The notes: generated by a model from the sequence alone, not told the origin. Positions 38,682 to 48,109 are shown, numbered from the stretch's first letter. The stretch: 64,000 nt of DNA from Erythrobacteraceae bacterium E2-1 Yellow Sea (GCA_014983025.1 JADCLP010000001.1:310001-374000); one strand, 5' to 3'. Program-made: numbers and translations.

Positions 38682-39619
38682 CAGCCGATCTCCTTTGCGA
38701 AATTTTCGATATCTTCCATGGTCACGAGGCTGACGGTCGCCGCTTCTTTATCGATCCGTCCGATCATCGGCCCAAGAACCTTGCCACCCAGCTCGACAAA
38801 TTGTTCCACCCCATCAGCTCGCATGGCAAGGACACTTTCACGCCAGCGCACACGGCCCGTTACCTGGGCAACCAGCAGGCGGGCAATTTCGCCCGAACCG
38901 ATCACAGGCGATGCGGTGACATTGGCGTAAAGCGGGGTTTTCAGCGTACCCGGCGGCGTATCCACCAGGGCCGCCTCCATCGCATCGGCCGCAGGCTGCA
39001 TCAGCGAGCAGTGGAAAGGGGCGGACACCGGCAGCAGAATGCCGCGTTTGATCCCGTGATCCTTCACCAGTTCAATCGCGCGCTCAATCGCTGCCCTGTG
39101 ACCTGAAATAACCACCTGTGTCGGGTCATTATCATTGGCGATATCGCAAATTTCGCCCTGCGCCGCTGCGTCAGCCAGCGCGGTTGCCTTTTCAATATCA
39201 GCGCCCAGCAATGCCGCCATGGCCCCCTCACCCACGGGAACCGCAGCCTGCATGGATTGGCCACGCAGTTTCAGCAGGCGTGCTGTGTCGGCCAGAGAGA
39301 ATGCGCCCACAGCACACAGCGCGGTATATTCACCCAAGGAATGGCCCGCGACGCAGGAAGCCTTATCCGCCAGCGCCACGCCAAAATCCCGCTCCAGAAC
39401 GCGCAAGGTTGCAATGGCATTCGCCATAATGGCCGGCTGCGCATTCTCAGTCAGAGTCAGCTGATCTTCCGGCCCATCGCGCATGATGGCAAACAGTTTC
39501 TGCCCCAGCGCATCATCCACTTCCTCAAACACTTCGCGGGCGACGGCGCTGGCATCTGCCAGTTCACTGCTCATGCCCACTTTCTGGCTGCCCTGCCCCG
39601 GAAAAACAAACGCTCGCAT
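38681..39619 (-). CDS. fabD: Malonyl-CoA:ACP transacylase
   Basis: A 312-residue acyltransferase that loads malonate onto acyl carrier protein. The nucleophile lies in GHSLGEYTAL, the oxyanion segment is FPGQGSQKVGM, and the catalytic His is in VSAPFHCSLM. The ATG at 39619 has GGGAG 6 nt upstream; the TTG three bases earlier is not needed. It lies 30 bases after ldcA and runs directly into fabG. Confidence 0.96.
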   Translation of the reverse strand: MRAFVFPGQGSQKVGMSSELADASAVAREVFEEVDDALGQKLFAIMRDGPEDQLTLTENAQPAIMANAIATLRVLERDFGVALADKASCVAGHSLGEYTALCAVGAFSLADTARLLKLRGQSMQAAVPVGEGAMAALLGADIEKATALADAAAQGEICDIANDNDPTQVVISGHRAAIERAIELVKDHGIKRGILLPVSAPFHCSLMQPAADAMEAALVDTPPGTLKTPLYANVTASPVIGSGEIARLLVAQVTGRVRWRESVLAMRADGVEQFVELGGKVLGPMIGRIDKEAATVSLVTMEDIENFAKEIG

Positions 39620-39649
39620 CAAAAACTCCCCACTTCGGACGTGGCGCGG

Positions 39650-40480
39650 TTAGCCAGCAGTTGACGGACTCGCAAGGCCGAAGGGTACGATCCTGTTGGC
39701 AGATATATGACCAATCTCCGCCCGGCCAAGATAGGGTATGCCCGCCCTCGCGCACCAGAACTGCGCAATTTCTTCTGCATTTTGCCCAAATTCAACGTGG
39801 TTTTCCGGCACATCGGTCACTGCGCCCAGTCGCAGACCCGCAAGACGTGGCAGAGTGTTGGCGATGTGAAAAAACAGCCGGTCGATGGAATAAAGATGCT
39901 CGCTCACTTCCTCCACCATCACCACATGACCGGTCAGGTCAGGCATCAGCGGCGTATCTGTCAGCATGGCGAGCGTGATGAGGTTGAAGGCAACCGCCGG
40001 TGTTTTACCATCCAGGCGGGGTTCAAGCGCGTCGCCGCCACCCGCGAACCAGCGTAGCACGCGGCGCACCGCATCTCGCCCCGTATCGCTCGCTGCACTG
40101 ATCGGCATGGATCCGTGCACAGGCTGTCCAATGCCATGGCGATAAAGCCCACCCAGCAGATATCCCATGTCGGAAAAACCAACATATGTCTTGGCCCGCG
40201 CCGCCGCATTCATGCGTGCCAGTGCAGCTTCTGCAATGCGGTTTGATCCGTATCCACCGCGCGCGAACCACACAGCATCATATTGTGGATCATTCGCCAG
40301 TTCGACCAACGCCTCCATCCGTTGCAAGTCAGTTCCGGCAAAATGGCCCGATTGCAGGAAACATTGGTCATGGAAAGTGATCGAATGTTCGGGAAACTCC
40401 TCTGCCACCAGCGCGCGCGCCGCATCGGCATGGTCCATGGTTATGGGTGTAGCAGGGGCACAGACTGCAATTCTGGTCAT
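39650..40480 (-). CDS. ldcA: LD-carboxypeptidase (muramoyltetrapeptide carboxypeptidase, S66)
   Basis: About 276 residues from the ATG at 40480. It removes the terminal D-Ala from murein tetrapeptides in the cytoplasm, giving tripeptides for recycling. The nucleophile serine is in FARGGYGSNRI, the second half has HVVMVEEVSEHLYSIDRLFFHI with the conserved Glu, and the C-terminal His is probably in AEIGHISANRIVPFGL. It is divergent from an mpl-like ligase 53 bases away that would use its product. It heads an ldcA-fabD-fabG transcription unit. Confidence 0.87.
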   Translation of the reverse strand: MTRIAVCAPATPITMDHADAARALVAEEFPEHSITFHDQCFLQSGHFAGTDLQRMEALVELANDPQYDAVWFARGGYGSNRIAEAALARMNAAARAKTYVGFSDMGYLLGGLYRHGIGQPVHGSMPISAASDTGRDAVRRVLRWFAGGGDALEPRLDGKTPAVAFNLITLAMLTDTPLMPDLTGHVVMVEEVSEHLYSIDRLFFHIANTLPRLAGLRLGAVTDVPENHVEFGQNAEEIAQFWCARAGIPYLGRAEIGHISANRIVPFGLASPSTAG

Positions 40481-40533
40481 TCCCGCACTCTGCCCGCTTG
40501 CGCGCCGCGGCACAACTCAATAGCGAACATGGC

Positions 40534-41961
40534 ATGACCACCTTCCCCACTTATGATGAATTGCTGGCCCGCCCCTTCTTCTTTTGCGGCATTGGCGGAT
40601 CAGGCATGCTGCCGTTGGCGCAGATTTTGGCCGGGCGCGGGGCGCAGGTGGCCGGGTCTGACCGCAGCCGGGACCAGGGGCGCACGCCAGAAAAATTCGC
40701 CGCGCTGGAAGCACAGGGCTTCACCCTGTTCCCGCAGGATGGCAGTGGCATCACTTCAAAGGATCAGATCCTGGTCGCTTCAGCAGCGGTGGAAAACACC
40801 GTGCCCGAAATGGTGCGCGCGGCAGAACTCGGCTGCATGAAACTGACCCGCGCGGAACTCAATTCCATCCTGTTCAACACCAGCGGAGCAGGAATCGCCA
40901 TTGCCGGAACCAGCGGCAAGAGCACCGTCACCGGTATGCTGGGCTGGATCATGGAGGCCGCCGGGCGCGAACCGACAATCATGAATGGCGCGGTGATGAA
41001 GAATTTCGTCACCCCTGACCGCCCGATCGCCAGCGCCGTTGTGGGTGGTCGCAGCATCTATGTGAGCGAGGTGGATGAAAGCGATGGGTCCATCGCGCTT
41101 TACCGCCCCGCAGTTGGCGTGCTGCTCAATGTCAGTCTCGACCATAAAAGCATGGAAGAATTGCGCGTGCTGTTCGGCGATTATCTCGAACGCAGCCGCA
41201 TCGCCGCAATCAATGCCGATGATCCAGAGGCATTGGCCCTGCTGCCGCGCGCGAAGGAAGTGATCACCTTTGGCGTGGAACAGGAAAAGGCGCAGATCGG
41301 CATTGTGCCGGGTTCTATCGCCGATGGTCCGGTCAGACAGGCGGCATCTGTGATTGACCGGCATGATGGCAGCACCCACCCGCTGGTGCTCAACATGCCG
41401 GGGCGGCACAATCTTTCCAATGCGCTCGCCGCGATTGCCGGGGCCGCCTGTGCAGGCATCCCCGTGGGTGTGGCGGTGGATGCTTTGGGCAGCTTTGCCG
41501 GTCTTGCCCGTCGCTTCGATATTGTCGGAACGTCAGCAGGCGGCGTGACGGTGATCGACGATTTCGGGCATAATCCGGAAAAATGCGCTGCGACGCTGCG
41601 CACGCTGAAGGCATCACCGGGGCGCGTCATCGCCTTCTTCCAACCGCATGGCTATGGCCCGCTGAAGCAGATGGGCCATGAACTGGCGGAAACCTTTGCC
41701 CGCGAACTTGGCCTCGATGACATCACGCTCATGTGCGATCCGGTCTATTTCGGTGGAACCGTGGATCGCAGCGCAGGGACGGAGCGGATCGTCAAGCTGA
41801 TCGCCGATAATGGTGGTAAAGCCGAACATATCGCATCACGCGATGATTGCGGGGCGCGCATAGTGGAACTGGCCCAGCCCGGTGATCGCATAGTGATTAT
41901 GGGCGCGCGCGATGACACGCTGACGCTGTTTGCGCGGGATGTGTTGGCAAATCTCGCTTAA
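40534..41961 (+). CDS. mpl: Mpl-like UDP-N-acetylmuramate:murein-peptide ligase (Mur ligase family)
   Basis: A 475-residue Mur ligase from the ATG at 40534. It has the N-terminal UDP-binding GIGGSGMLPLAQIL, the P-loop GTSGKSTVTGML in the central domain, NMPGRHNLSNALAAIAG and the C-terminal DDFGHNPEKCAATL. The last differs from the DDFAHHP usual in MurC. Mpl joins recycled tripeptide to UDP-MurNAc. The divergent ldcA makes this the better call than MurC, although MurC-type activity cannot be excluded from sequence alone. It overlaps the convergent DUF808 gene by 4 bases. Confidence 0.8.
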   Translation: MTTFPTYDELLARPFFFCGIGGSGMLPLAQILAGRGAQVAGSDRSRDQGRTPEKFAALEAQGFTLFPQDGSGITSKDQILVASAAVENTVPEMVRAAELGCMKLTRAELNSILFNTSGAGIAIAGTSGKSTVTGMLGWIMEAAGREPTIMNGAVMKNFVTPDRPIASAVVGGRSIYVSEVDESDGSIALYRPAVGVLLNVSLDHKSMEELRVLFGDYLERSRIAAINADDPEALALLPRAKEVITFGVEQEKAQIGIVPGSIADGPVRQAASVIDRHDGSTHPLVLNMPGRHNLSNALAAIAGAACAGIPVGVAVDALGSFAGLARRFDIVGTSAGGVTVIDDFGHNPEKCAATLRTLKASPGRVIAFFQPHGYGPLKQMGHELAETFARELGLDDITLMCDPVYFGGTVDRSAGTERIVKLIADNGGKAEHIASRDDCGARIVELAQPGDRIVIMGARDDTLTLFARDVLANLA

Positions 41962-42923
41962 TGCGCCCCTGCCGCTGCACCATGCTGCCCCAGCTTTAGT
42001 ACCTTATGCAGCACAAACACGATTACAAAGCCCAGCAGCAGGCCAAATATCGCGGAAAGCCCGGCATAGGTCAGCCAGCCCAGCACGCCTGACAATGCGC
42101 CCGTGGCATGTTCGACAGCATGCTGCGCGCCATGCGCCACGTCAGACAGAGTGTGCAGGCCCAGCTCATGCAGACCATGCAGCACAATCCCGCCGCCGAC
42201 CCACAGCATGGCAATGGTGCCGATGAATGACAGCGCCACCAGCAGGCGCGGCATCAGATGCAACAGGAAATTGCCCATTTTCCTGGCAAAACCGTTTTCC
42301 CGCTCGCACAGATGCAGACCCACATCATCCATCTTCACAATCAGCGCCACCGCACCATAGACCACCAGCGTAATCGCAATGCCAACAGCTGCCAGTGCGG
42401 CCGCGCGGATCCAGAAACTGTCCGTCATACTGGCAATTTCATTGAGGGAGATTGCCATGATCTCTGCCGAAAGGATCAAATCGGTACGGATTGCGCCGGT
42501 TACGCGCTCCCTCTCGAATTGCTCAGGATCAGTGATCGGGTCTTCCAGCGTTTTGCCGTGTTGTTCGCCGCCCAGTTTTTCCATCACTTTTTCCGCGCCT
42601 TCATAAGAAAGGTACGCCCCGCCCAGCATCAGCAGAAAGATGATCGCCTTGGGCAGAAACCAGCTTAGCAGCAATGCGCCAGGCAGCAGGATCAGCAGCT
42701 TGTTCTTCAAGCTGCCCTTGGTGATGTTCCATATAATCGGTAATTCGCGCGCTGGTGAAAGGCCGGTGACATAGCTGGGCGTAACCGCCGCATCATCAAT
42801 CACCACACCTGCAGCCTTGGTCCCAGCCTTGCCTGCTGCCACGCTGACATCGTCAATCGAGGCGGCTGCCACACGGGCGATCACCGATATGTCATCCAGC
42901 AATGCGACCAATCCACCCGGCAC
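41958..42923 (-). CDS. DUF808 (YedI-like) integral membrane protein
   Basis: About 321 residues starting at GTG 42923 with AGGAG 7 nt upstream. This gives the conserved N-terminus (V/M)[25 protein letters not shown], then [18 protein letters not shown]. Around six membrane helices follow, with the family cytoplasmic loop [11 protein letters not shown]. The protein ends in a His/Ala-rich tail ([10 protein letters not shown]). Function is unknown; relatives are annotated YedI. A longer frame to 43001 lacks similarity. Confidence 0.88.
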   Translation of the reverse strand: MPGGLVALLDDISVIARVAAASIDDVSVAAGKAGTKAAGVVIDDAAVTPSYVTGLSPARELPIIWNITKGSLKNKLLILLPGALLLSWFLPKAIIFLLMLGGAYLSYEGAEKVMEKLGGEQHGKTLEDPITDPEQFERERVTGAIRTDLILSAEIMAISLNEIASMTDSFWIRAAALAAVGIAITLVVYGAVALIVKMDDVGLHLCERENGFARKMGNFLLHLMPRLLVALSFIGTIAMLWVGGGIVLHGLHELGLHTLSDVAHGAQHAVEHATGALSGVLGWLTYAGLSAIFGLLLGFVIVFVLHKVLKLGQHGAAAGAH

Positions 42924-43009
42924 GGCAATACTCCTGTTTGTGTATCTACAGGCATCTGCCTGCCAGATTCCTGCCGCGCAAGCCCCAGACTTGGCTTGCA
43001 ATCACAGGG

Positions 43010-43053
43010 AAACCCGCTATGTGCGCGCCTTCCGTGGCGAAGGCTGCGGGTTT
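43010..43053 (+). promoter_or_regulatory. Structured leader of rpsF (candidate S6:S18 autoregulatory element)
   Basis: An 8-bp stem (AAACCCGC / GCGGGTTT) encloses an asymmetric internal loop and an inner 5-bp stem (GCCTT / AAGGC) with the loop CCGTGGCG. It lies 70-115 bases before the rpsF ATG. Many bacteria regulate rpsF-rpsR by S6:S18 binding to a leader hairpin with a CCG element. The fit to that motif is suggestive only. Confidence 0.35.
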
Positions 43054-43125
43054 GAAGAAAGCCGGAGGGGCCCCACAATCCCGTGGATCAGCCAGCGATC
43101 GGCCCGAAGTGAAAGGACCAAGTGC

Positions 43126-43491
43126 ATGCCACTTTACGAGCATGTTTTCTTGGCGCGTCAGGACCTTAGCCAGGCCCAGGTTGACGCGCTGGCGGCGCAA
43201 GCCACCGAAATCGTCGAAGCAAATCAGGGTAAAGTCACCAAGACTGAAACCTGGGGCCTCAAGTCCCTTGCTTACAAGATCGACCGCAACCGCAAGGCGC
43301 ATTTCGTGCTTCTCAACATCGAAGCCCCCGGCTCGGTGGTTGAAGAGCTGGAACGCCAGACCCGCATCAACGAAGACGTGATCCGTTATCTGACCATCCG
43401 CGTGGATGAGCATGAAGATGGCCCTTCGGTAATGATGCGCAAGAATGACCGCGAACGTAAGCGTCGCACTGACCGTGAGGAGCGCGACTGA
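43126..43491 (+). CDS. rpsF: 30S ribosomal protein S6
   Basis: A 121-residue protein ([22 protein letters not shown]) with the S6 core [35 protein letters not shown] and a basic/acidic tail ending DREERD. AAAGGA lies 8 nt before the ATG at 43126; the frame extends further upstream without similarity. S6 is the classical substrate of RimK, encoded 3 kb away. This tail ends in Asp rather than the Glu-Glu of the E. coli substrate. First gene of rpsF-rpsR-rplI. Confidence 0.97.
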   Translation: MPLYEHVFLARQDLSQAQVDALAAQATEIVEANQGKVTKTETWGLKSLAYKIDRNRKAHFVLLNIEAPGSVVEELERQTRINEDVIRYLTIRVDEHEDGPSVMMRKNDRERKRRTDREERD

Positions 43492-43715
43492 TGGCCCGTC
43501 CGTTTTTCCGCCGCCGCAAATCTTGCCCCTTCGCGGCCAAGAATGCGCCGAAGATCGATTACAAAGACGTACGTCTGCTGCAGGGCTTCATGTCCGAACG
43601 TGGCAAGATCGTGCCGTCACGTATCACCGCAGTATCAGCCAAGAAGCAGCGTGAACTGGCCAAGGCCATCAAGCGTTCGCGTCAGATCGGCCTGCTGCCC
43701 TACATCGTGAAGTAA
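43491..43715 (+). CDS. rpsR: 30S ribosomal protein S18
   Basis: A 74-residue basic protein with [12 protein letters not shown] at the N-terminus and [26 protein letters not shown] at the C-terminus. It pairs with S6 on the 30S platform. The ATG overlaps the rpsF stop by one base (TGATG), which ties its translation to S6. Confidence 0.97.
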   Translation: MARPFFRRRKSCPFAAKNAPKIDYKDVRLLQGFMSERGKIVPSRITAVSAKKQRELAKAIKRSRQIGLLPYIVK

Positions 43716-43728
43716 GAGGAGAAGAGAC

Positions 43729-44337
43729 ATGGATATCATCCTCCTCGAACGTATCGAGAAGCTGGGCACGATTGGTGACGTTGTTTCCGTGAAGGACGGC
43801 TATGCCCGTAACTTCCTGCTGCCGCAGAAGAAGGCACTACGTGCCAACGAAGCCAACAAGAAGGTTTTTGAAGCGAACCGCGACCGTCTGGAAAAGGAAA
43901 ACGCAGAACGTCGTGGCGAAGCCGAAAAGCTGGGCGAAAAAGTTGCCGGTGCAGAAATCGTTCTGATCCGCGCTTCTTCCAACGCTGGCCATCTGTATGG
44001 TTCGGTCAATGTCCGTGACATCGTATCGGGCCTGCAGGCGCAGGGTCATGATGTTGACAAGAAGCAGATCGTGATGGGCCACCCCATCAAGACTCTGGGC
44101 ATGCATGACGTAACTGTTGCCCTGCACCCCGAGGTGCATGTGACGGTGAAAGCCAATGTCGCCCGTTCGGACGACGAAGCCGAACTGCAGAGCCAGGGCG
44201 TGGACGTGCTGGCGCAGATGTTCGAAGACGAACAGCGTGAAATCGAGGAAGCCGCTGCGGAAACCCGCATCGAGCCGAACCTTGAGCCCGGCGAAATCCC
44301 GGCTGACATGCTGGAAGATTCGGCGGACGACGCGTAA
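43729..44337 (+). CDS. rplI: 50S ribosomal protein L9
   Basis: A 202-residue protein. The N-terminal RNA-binding domain has [32 protein letters not shown], followed by the long connecting helix and a C-terminal domain ([20 protein letters not shown]). An acidic extension of about 50 residues ([19 protein letters not shown] ... EDSADDA) goes beyond the ~150 residues of E. coli L9. GAGGAG precedes the ATG. Last gene before a strong terminator. Confidence 0.96.
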   Translation: MDIILLERIEKLGTIGDVVSVKDGYARNFLLPQKKALRANEANKKVFEANRDRLEKENAERRGEAEKLGEKVAGAEIVLIRASSNAGHLYGSVNVRDIVSGLQAQGHDVDKKQIVMGHPIKTLGMHDVTVALHPEVHVTVKANVARSDDEAELQSQGVDVLAQMFEDEQREIEEAAAETRIEPNLEPGEIPADMLEDSADDA

Positions 44338-44381
44338 GCCTGATCAACAAACAGATTTCCGGCACCGTTATGGTGCTGGAC

Positions 44382-44426
44382 AAAGAAAGGCCCGCCCTCC
44401 GCATTGGAAGGCGGGCCTTTTCTTTT
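44382..44426. terminator. Bidirectional terminator between rplI and the GNAT gene
   Basis: AAAGAAAGGCCCGCC pairs with GGCGGGCCTTTTCTTT around a short loop. The GC stem is flanked by A- and T-tracts, so it can terminate the rpsF-rpsR-rplI unit on + and the GNAT gene on -. Confidence 0.85.
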
Positions 44427-44461
44427 AGTGCGACGACCTGGAGTGTACAGGCGGCCTTGCC

Positions 44462-44989
44462 TTATTTCGGCAATTCTTTGGCTAAAATCACCAAATGGGC
44501 ATCACCAGGAAATTCCCGCGGGACAAAACCCTTTTCACGTTCCAGTTCGATGGCGGCGTGGTTATCCCGATCTTCAATGGCGATAACTTCCGTCACACCA
44601 CGACGCGAAGCCTCTTTAGCCAGCACGTCCAGCATGGCCCAACCCACGCCCTGGCCGCGATAATCGGCGCGAACAGACACAGCAATTTCAGCCACTTCCA
44701 TCGGTTTGTCGCAGGCAAGCATACCAGTGGCAACCAGTTCACCATTGGCGCGATCGAAAGCAAGGAAGCTTTCGCTGCGGAAATGGTCAACTTCTACAAT
44801 AGGTTGCAATTGCTGATGGCCGACATGGGCCGCCGCATTCAGAAAGCGAAAACGTCGGTCCTCATCGCTGACCTTTTCAAAGAACTGTTCAAGCAGCGGT
44901 TCGTCCTGAACTGTCACGGCACGCACATACAATGCCAGCCCGGCACGGGTTTTCACCAGATCCATCACAGGGGTTTCAAGCGCATTCAT
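44462..44989 (-). CDS. GNAT-family N-acetyltransferase
   Basis: A 175-residue protein from the ATG at 44989 (AAGGAG 8 nt upstream). The acetyl-CoA pyrophosphate loop is VRADYRGQGVGWAMLDVL, preceded by VAEIAVSV and followed by the C-terminal strand RREFPGD-like segment. The N-terminal part (YVRAVTVQDEPLLEQFFEKVSDEDRRFRF) resembles the GNAT domain fused to protein acetyltransferase/acyl-CoA synthetases (Pat-type), here free-standing. The substrate is unknown. It is divergent from amn. Confidence 0.85.
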   Translation of the reverse strand: MNALETPVMDLVKTRAGLALYVRAVTVQDEPLLEQFFEKVSDEDRRFRFLNAAAHVGHQQLQPIVEVDHFRSESFLAFDRANGELVATGMLACDKPMEVAEIAVSVRADYRGQGVGWAMLDVLAKEASRRGVTEVIAIEDRDNHAAIELEREKGFVPREFPGDAHLVILAKELPK

Positions 44990-45150
44990 TTCGTTCACTC
45001 CTTCCGAGTGGTGTTGATGCGCCAAGTTTACGCTGCACCGCAGCATAAACTTTGACGTGGCGCAAATTTGGGAAGGGAAAACGGGTTTGACAGCCGCAAA
45101 GAATGCATCTGTTCTTTGAATTTTCGCAATTGAGGGATTAGAAACTGCAG

Positions 45151-46590
45151 ATGGAATCATCTGAAACTATCATCAAACAACTTCAGCAAGTCTATGACAC
45201 AGCGGTCCAGGCGCTGCGCAACGACATCCTAGAATATGCAAAAAACGGCACTCTGCCCCCAGAACGGCGTCGGCACGATGGCAGCTATGCCTATCCCGAA
45301 TTGAAGGTGACTTTTGCCGGCGAAGGTGAACCGCGTGACCGCATCCGCGCCTTTGGCAGGCTGGAACAGCCCGGCATTTATGCCACCACCATCACCCGCC
45401 CCGCCCTGTTTGCCGATTACCTGCGTGAACAGCTCGACCTGATCTCTCAGGATTACCACATCCGCATGGAAGTGCAGCCCTCGCGACAGGAAATCCCCTT
45501 CCCCTATGTGCTGGACGGGGAAGCCGGTGCGGCCATGGCTGGCATTGCGCCGCAGGAACTGGCCAAACATTTCCCAGCCACCGATCTGGCGCTGATCGGT
45601 GATGAGCTGGCCGATGGCCACGAAATCGCGGATATGCCGGATGAAATCCCGCTGTCATTGTTTGACGGGCTGCGCACCGATTACTCACTCGCCCGTCTGG
45701 CGCATTACACCGGCACGCGGACAGAGGATTTCCAGCACTTCATCCTGTTCACCAACTATCACCGTTATGTTGATGAATTTGTTGATTGGGCTGCGCGCCA
45801 GATCGGGCAGGATGGATATACCGCTTTGACCGGCGCGGGTGGGCTGGAAATCACCGCGCAGACCGAAAATGCACGCGATCAATTATCCGATACAGCTTGG
45901 CGTCGGCACCAGATGCCCGCCTACCATCTGACCCGCCCTGACAAGAGCGGGATCACGCTGGTCAATATCGGTGTCGGCCCCTCCAACGCCAAGACAATTT
46001 GCGACCATCTGGCGGTGCTGCGCCCGCATTCATGGCTGATGATCGGCCATTGCGGGGGATTGCGATCCAGCCAGAAGATCGGTGATTTCGTGCTCGCCCA
46101 CGCATATCTGCGTGACGACCATGTGCTGGATAATGTTCTGCCACCCGAAATCCCGATTCCGCCGATTGCAGAGGTTCAGCAGGCGTTGGCTGGTGCGGCA
46201 GAGGAGGTTTCGGGCACGCAGGGTGCCAATCTGAAACAGCGCATGCGTACCGGCACCGTCGTCACCACCGATGATCGCAATTGGGAACTGCTCTATACCA
46301 AGAGTGCCAAACGCTTTTCACAAAGCCGCGCCATTGCCATCGAGATGGAAAGCGCCACCATCGCAGCACAAGGTTATCGTTTCCGCGTTCCCTATGGCAC
46401 GCTGCTCTGCGTCAGCGACAAGCCGCTGCATGGCGAAATCAAGCTGCCGGGGCAGGCCAACCAGTTTTATGAAGAAGCGATCGCCGCGCATCTGCAAATG
46501 GGGCTGGAGGCTTGCCGTCGCCTGCGCGCAGAAGGTGACCGGCTGCACAGCCGCAAACTGCGCGCCTTTAACGAACCACCGTTCAGGTAA
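45151..46590 (+). CDS. amn: AMP nucleosidase
   Basis: A 479-residue protein that hydrolyses AMP to adenine and ribose-5-phosphate, controlling adenylate pools. The N-terminal AMN-specific regulatory domain (PELKVTFAGEG, GIYATTITRPALFADYLREQL) is followed by a nucleoside-phosphorylase fold (VNIGVGPSNAKTICDHLAVLRPHSWLMIGHCGGLR). The active-site segment is AIAIEMESATIAAQGYRFRVPYGTLLCVSDKPLHGEIK. The start ATG at 45151 lacks a strong Shine-Dalgarno. A dispersed-type inverted repeat follows the stop codon. Confidence 0.95.
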   Translation: MESSETIIKQLQQVYDTAVQALRNDILEYAKNGTLPPERRRHDGSYAYPELKVTFAGEGEPRDRIRAFGRLEQPGIYATTITRPALFADYLREQLDLISQDYHIRMEVQPSRQEIPFPYVLDGEAGAAMAGIAPQELAKHFPATDLALIGDELADGHEIADMPDEIPLSLFDGLRTDYSLARLAHYTGTRTEDFQHFILFTNYHRYVDEFVDWAARQIGQDGYTALTGAGGLEITAQTENARDQLSDTAWRRHQMPAYHLTRPDKSGITLVNIGVGPSNAKTICDHLAVLRPHSWLMIGHCGGLRSSQKIGDFVLAHAYLRDDHVLDNVLPPEIPIPPIAEVQQALAGAAEEVSGTQGANLKQRMRTGTVVTTDDRNWELLYTKSAKRFSQSRAIAIEMESATIAAQGYRFRVPYGTLLCVSDKPLHGEIKLPGQANQFYEEAIAAHLQMGLEACRRLRAEGDRLHSRKLRAFNEPPFR

Positions 46591-46594
46591 TTTC

Positions 46595-46690
46595 ACAGTC
46601 ATGCTGAACTCGTTTCAGCATCCATTGTGCGTTCCAATATCGTCACTGCTAATGGTGAAATGGCCCTGAAACAAGTTCAGGGTGACGAAG
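46595..46690. repeat. Imperfect inverted repeat, likely dispersed intergenic element
   Basis: The left arm (TCATGCTGAACTCGTTTCAG, 46599-46618, continuing CATCCATT) matches the reverse complement of the right arm (CTGAAACAAGTTCAGGGTGA region, to about 46687) over about 28 positions with a few mismatches. About 35 bases separate the arms. Each arm holds its own small dyad (CTGAA ... TTCAG). This looks like the palindromic extragenic elements common in sphingomonad genomes; only one copy is in the window, so dispersal is inferred. Confidence 0.6.
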
Positions 46691-46727
46691 ATAGGCGATA
46701 CCCGCAATCGGGCCACTATCAGTCGCC

Positions 46728-47633
46728 CTACCCCTTGCCCTTCGTCTTGGTTTTGCCTTCCTTGGCGTTATCCTCGACAAAGCTGATGATCAGCCCGGCC
46801 ACATCTTTGCCAGTGGCCTGCTCGATACCCTCAAGACCGGGTGATGAATTCACCTCCATCACCACAGGGCCGTGATTGCTGCGTAGCATATCCACACCGC
46901 AAACATTCAGCCCCATCCATTTGGCGGCGCGCACGGCGGTGGAGCGTTCTTCCGGCGTGATCTTGATAATCTCTGCCTTGCCACCACGGTGGAGGTTGGA
47001 GCGGAAATCATCGGGCGCGCCGGTGCGCTTCATGGCAGCAACAACCTTGCCCCCCACCACCAGCGCGCGGATATCTGTCCCGCCGGCTTCCTTGATGAAT
47101 TCCTGCACCAGAATGTTCACATTCGCGCCGCGAAACGCCTCTATCACGGATTTCGCGCTGGACATGGTCTCGGCCAGAACCACACCAATGCCCTGCGTCC
47201 CTTCCAGCAGCTTGATCACCACGGGCGGGCCATTGACCGCCTTGATCAGCTCCTCTGCCTGTTTGGGATCATGGGCAAAGGCGGTCAGCGGCAGGCCAAT
47301 GCCGTGCTTCGCCAAAATCTGCATACTGCGCAGCTTGTCCCTGCTCCGGCCGATGGCGACGCTTTCATTCAGCGGCCACACACCGCCCATTTCAAACTGG
47401 CGCAACACCGCCAGGCCATAGTTGGTGATGGAGGCACCGATGCGCGGAATGACCGCATCATAGCCTTTCAGCGTTTCACCATTATAGCGCAGCGTGGGGC
47501 GGTGGCTGGCGATATTCACCGTACAGCGCAACGTATTGAGGATATCGAGCGAATGCCCGCGCGCCTCTGCCGCCTCTTTCAGCCGCTGATGCGAATAGAG
47601 ATCCGCATTGCGTGCCAGCATCGCAATCTTCAT
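46728..47633 (-). CDS. rimK: RimK-type ATP-grasp ligase (ribosomal protein S6 glutamyltransferase)
   Basis: A 301-residue ATP-grasp enzyme. The N-terminal domain is [22 protein letters not shown] with [19 protein letters not shown]. The ATP-grasp core has [47 protein letters not shown] and the metal site [14 protein letters not shown]. In E. coli and pseudomonads RimK adds glutamates to the S6 C-terminus. AAGGA precedes the ATG, which overlaps the upstream zinc-protease gene by 4 bases. The Lys/Gly-rich C-terminal tail ([10 protein letters not shown]) is unusual. Confidence 0.93.
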   Translation of the reverse strand: MKIAMLARNADLYSHQRLKEAAEARGHSLDILNTLRCTVNIASHRPTLRYNGETLKGYDAVIPRIGASITNYGLAVLRQFEMGGVWPLNESVAIGRSRDKLRSMQILAKHGIGLPLTAFAHDPKQAEELIKAVNGPPVVIKLLEGTQGIGVVLAETMSSAKSVIEAFRGANVNILVQEFIKEAGGTDIRALVVGGKVVAAMKRTGAPDDFRSNLHRGGKAEIIKITPEERSTAVRAAKWMGLNVCGVDMLRSNHGPVVMEVNSSPGLEGIEQATGKDVAGLIISFVEDNAKEGKTKTKGKG

Positions 47634-48109
47634 TTCGATTGTCCTTGGTTCAGCAGGCTTTTTCGTTCGTCAGTGTCAGACTGGAGGTATGAACGCCCCG
47701 AATCGACCAGAAACCTGCTCTTCAGCGCGCTTCTACCAATCAAACATGGAAATTTCATGTCAGATCGATCAGCCAGGCTGAATTCTGCGTTGAAACGGGT
47801 TGAACCGATTTCCACGCTTGTCTGGATGATTGGCCGTATTTCGGTTTGCCCGTTTGAACTGGTGATGCGTCGCCGGTCTGTGCGCGGCAGTTCGCAGGTT
47901 ACACGCGCGCCTGTTTCTTCATCCAGAACCAGTTCAAACCGCACCCATGGCTGGCCATCTTGCTGAAACCGCTCAATCGCCTCTGCATGAAGTGATGATG
48001 TGCGCGCACCCGTATCGATCTTGGCTGGAATACGTACAGAAACAAGCGCGGGCAACGCGATCATCTCGCGCCACCCGACTCGTTCCAACTCTCGCCGTGT
48101 TTCAGCCAT
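47630..48109 (-). CDS. rimB: RimK-associated ATP-dependent zinc protease (retropepsin-like, RimB-type)
   Basis: A 159-residue protein of the putative ATP-dependent zinc protease family (PF05618), with the aspartic-protease-like core [16 protein letters not shown] and [23 protein letters not shown]. In Pseudomonas the equivalent RimB is encoded with RimK and modulates S6 modification. The ATGA overlap with rimK implies co-translation. I chose the ATG at 48109; a GTG one codon earlier is possible. Enzymatic activity of the family is poorly established. Confidence 0.85.
   Translation of the reverse strand: MAETRRELERVGWREMIALPALVSVRIPAKIDTGARTSSLHAEAIERFQQDGQPWVRFELVLDEETGARVTCELPRTDRRRITSSNGQTEIRPIIQTSVEIGSTRFNAEFSLADRSDMKFPCLIGRSALKSRFLVDSGRSYLQSDTDERKSLLNQGQSK

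Noticed and set aside
42817..43125. N-terminal extension of ribosomal protein S6
   Set aside because: S6 starts at the first conserved residue with a Shine-Dalgarno at 43126; the extension overlaps the DUF808 gene start in antisense.
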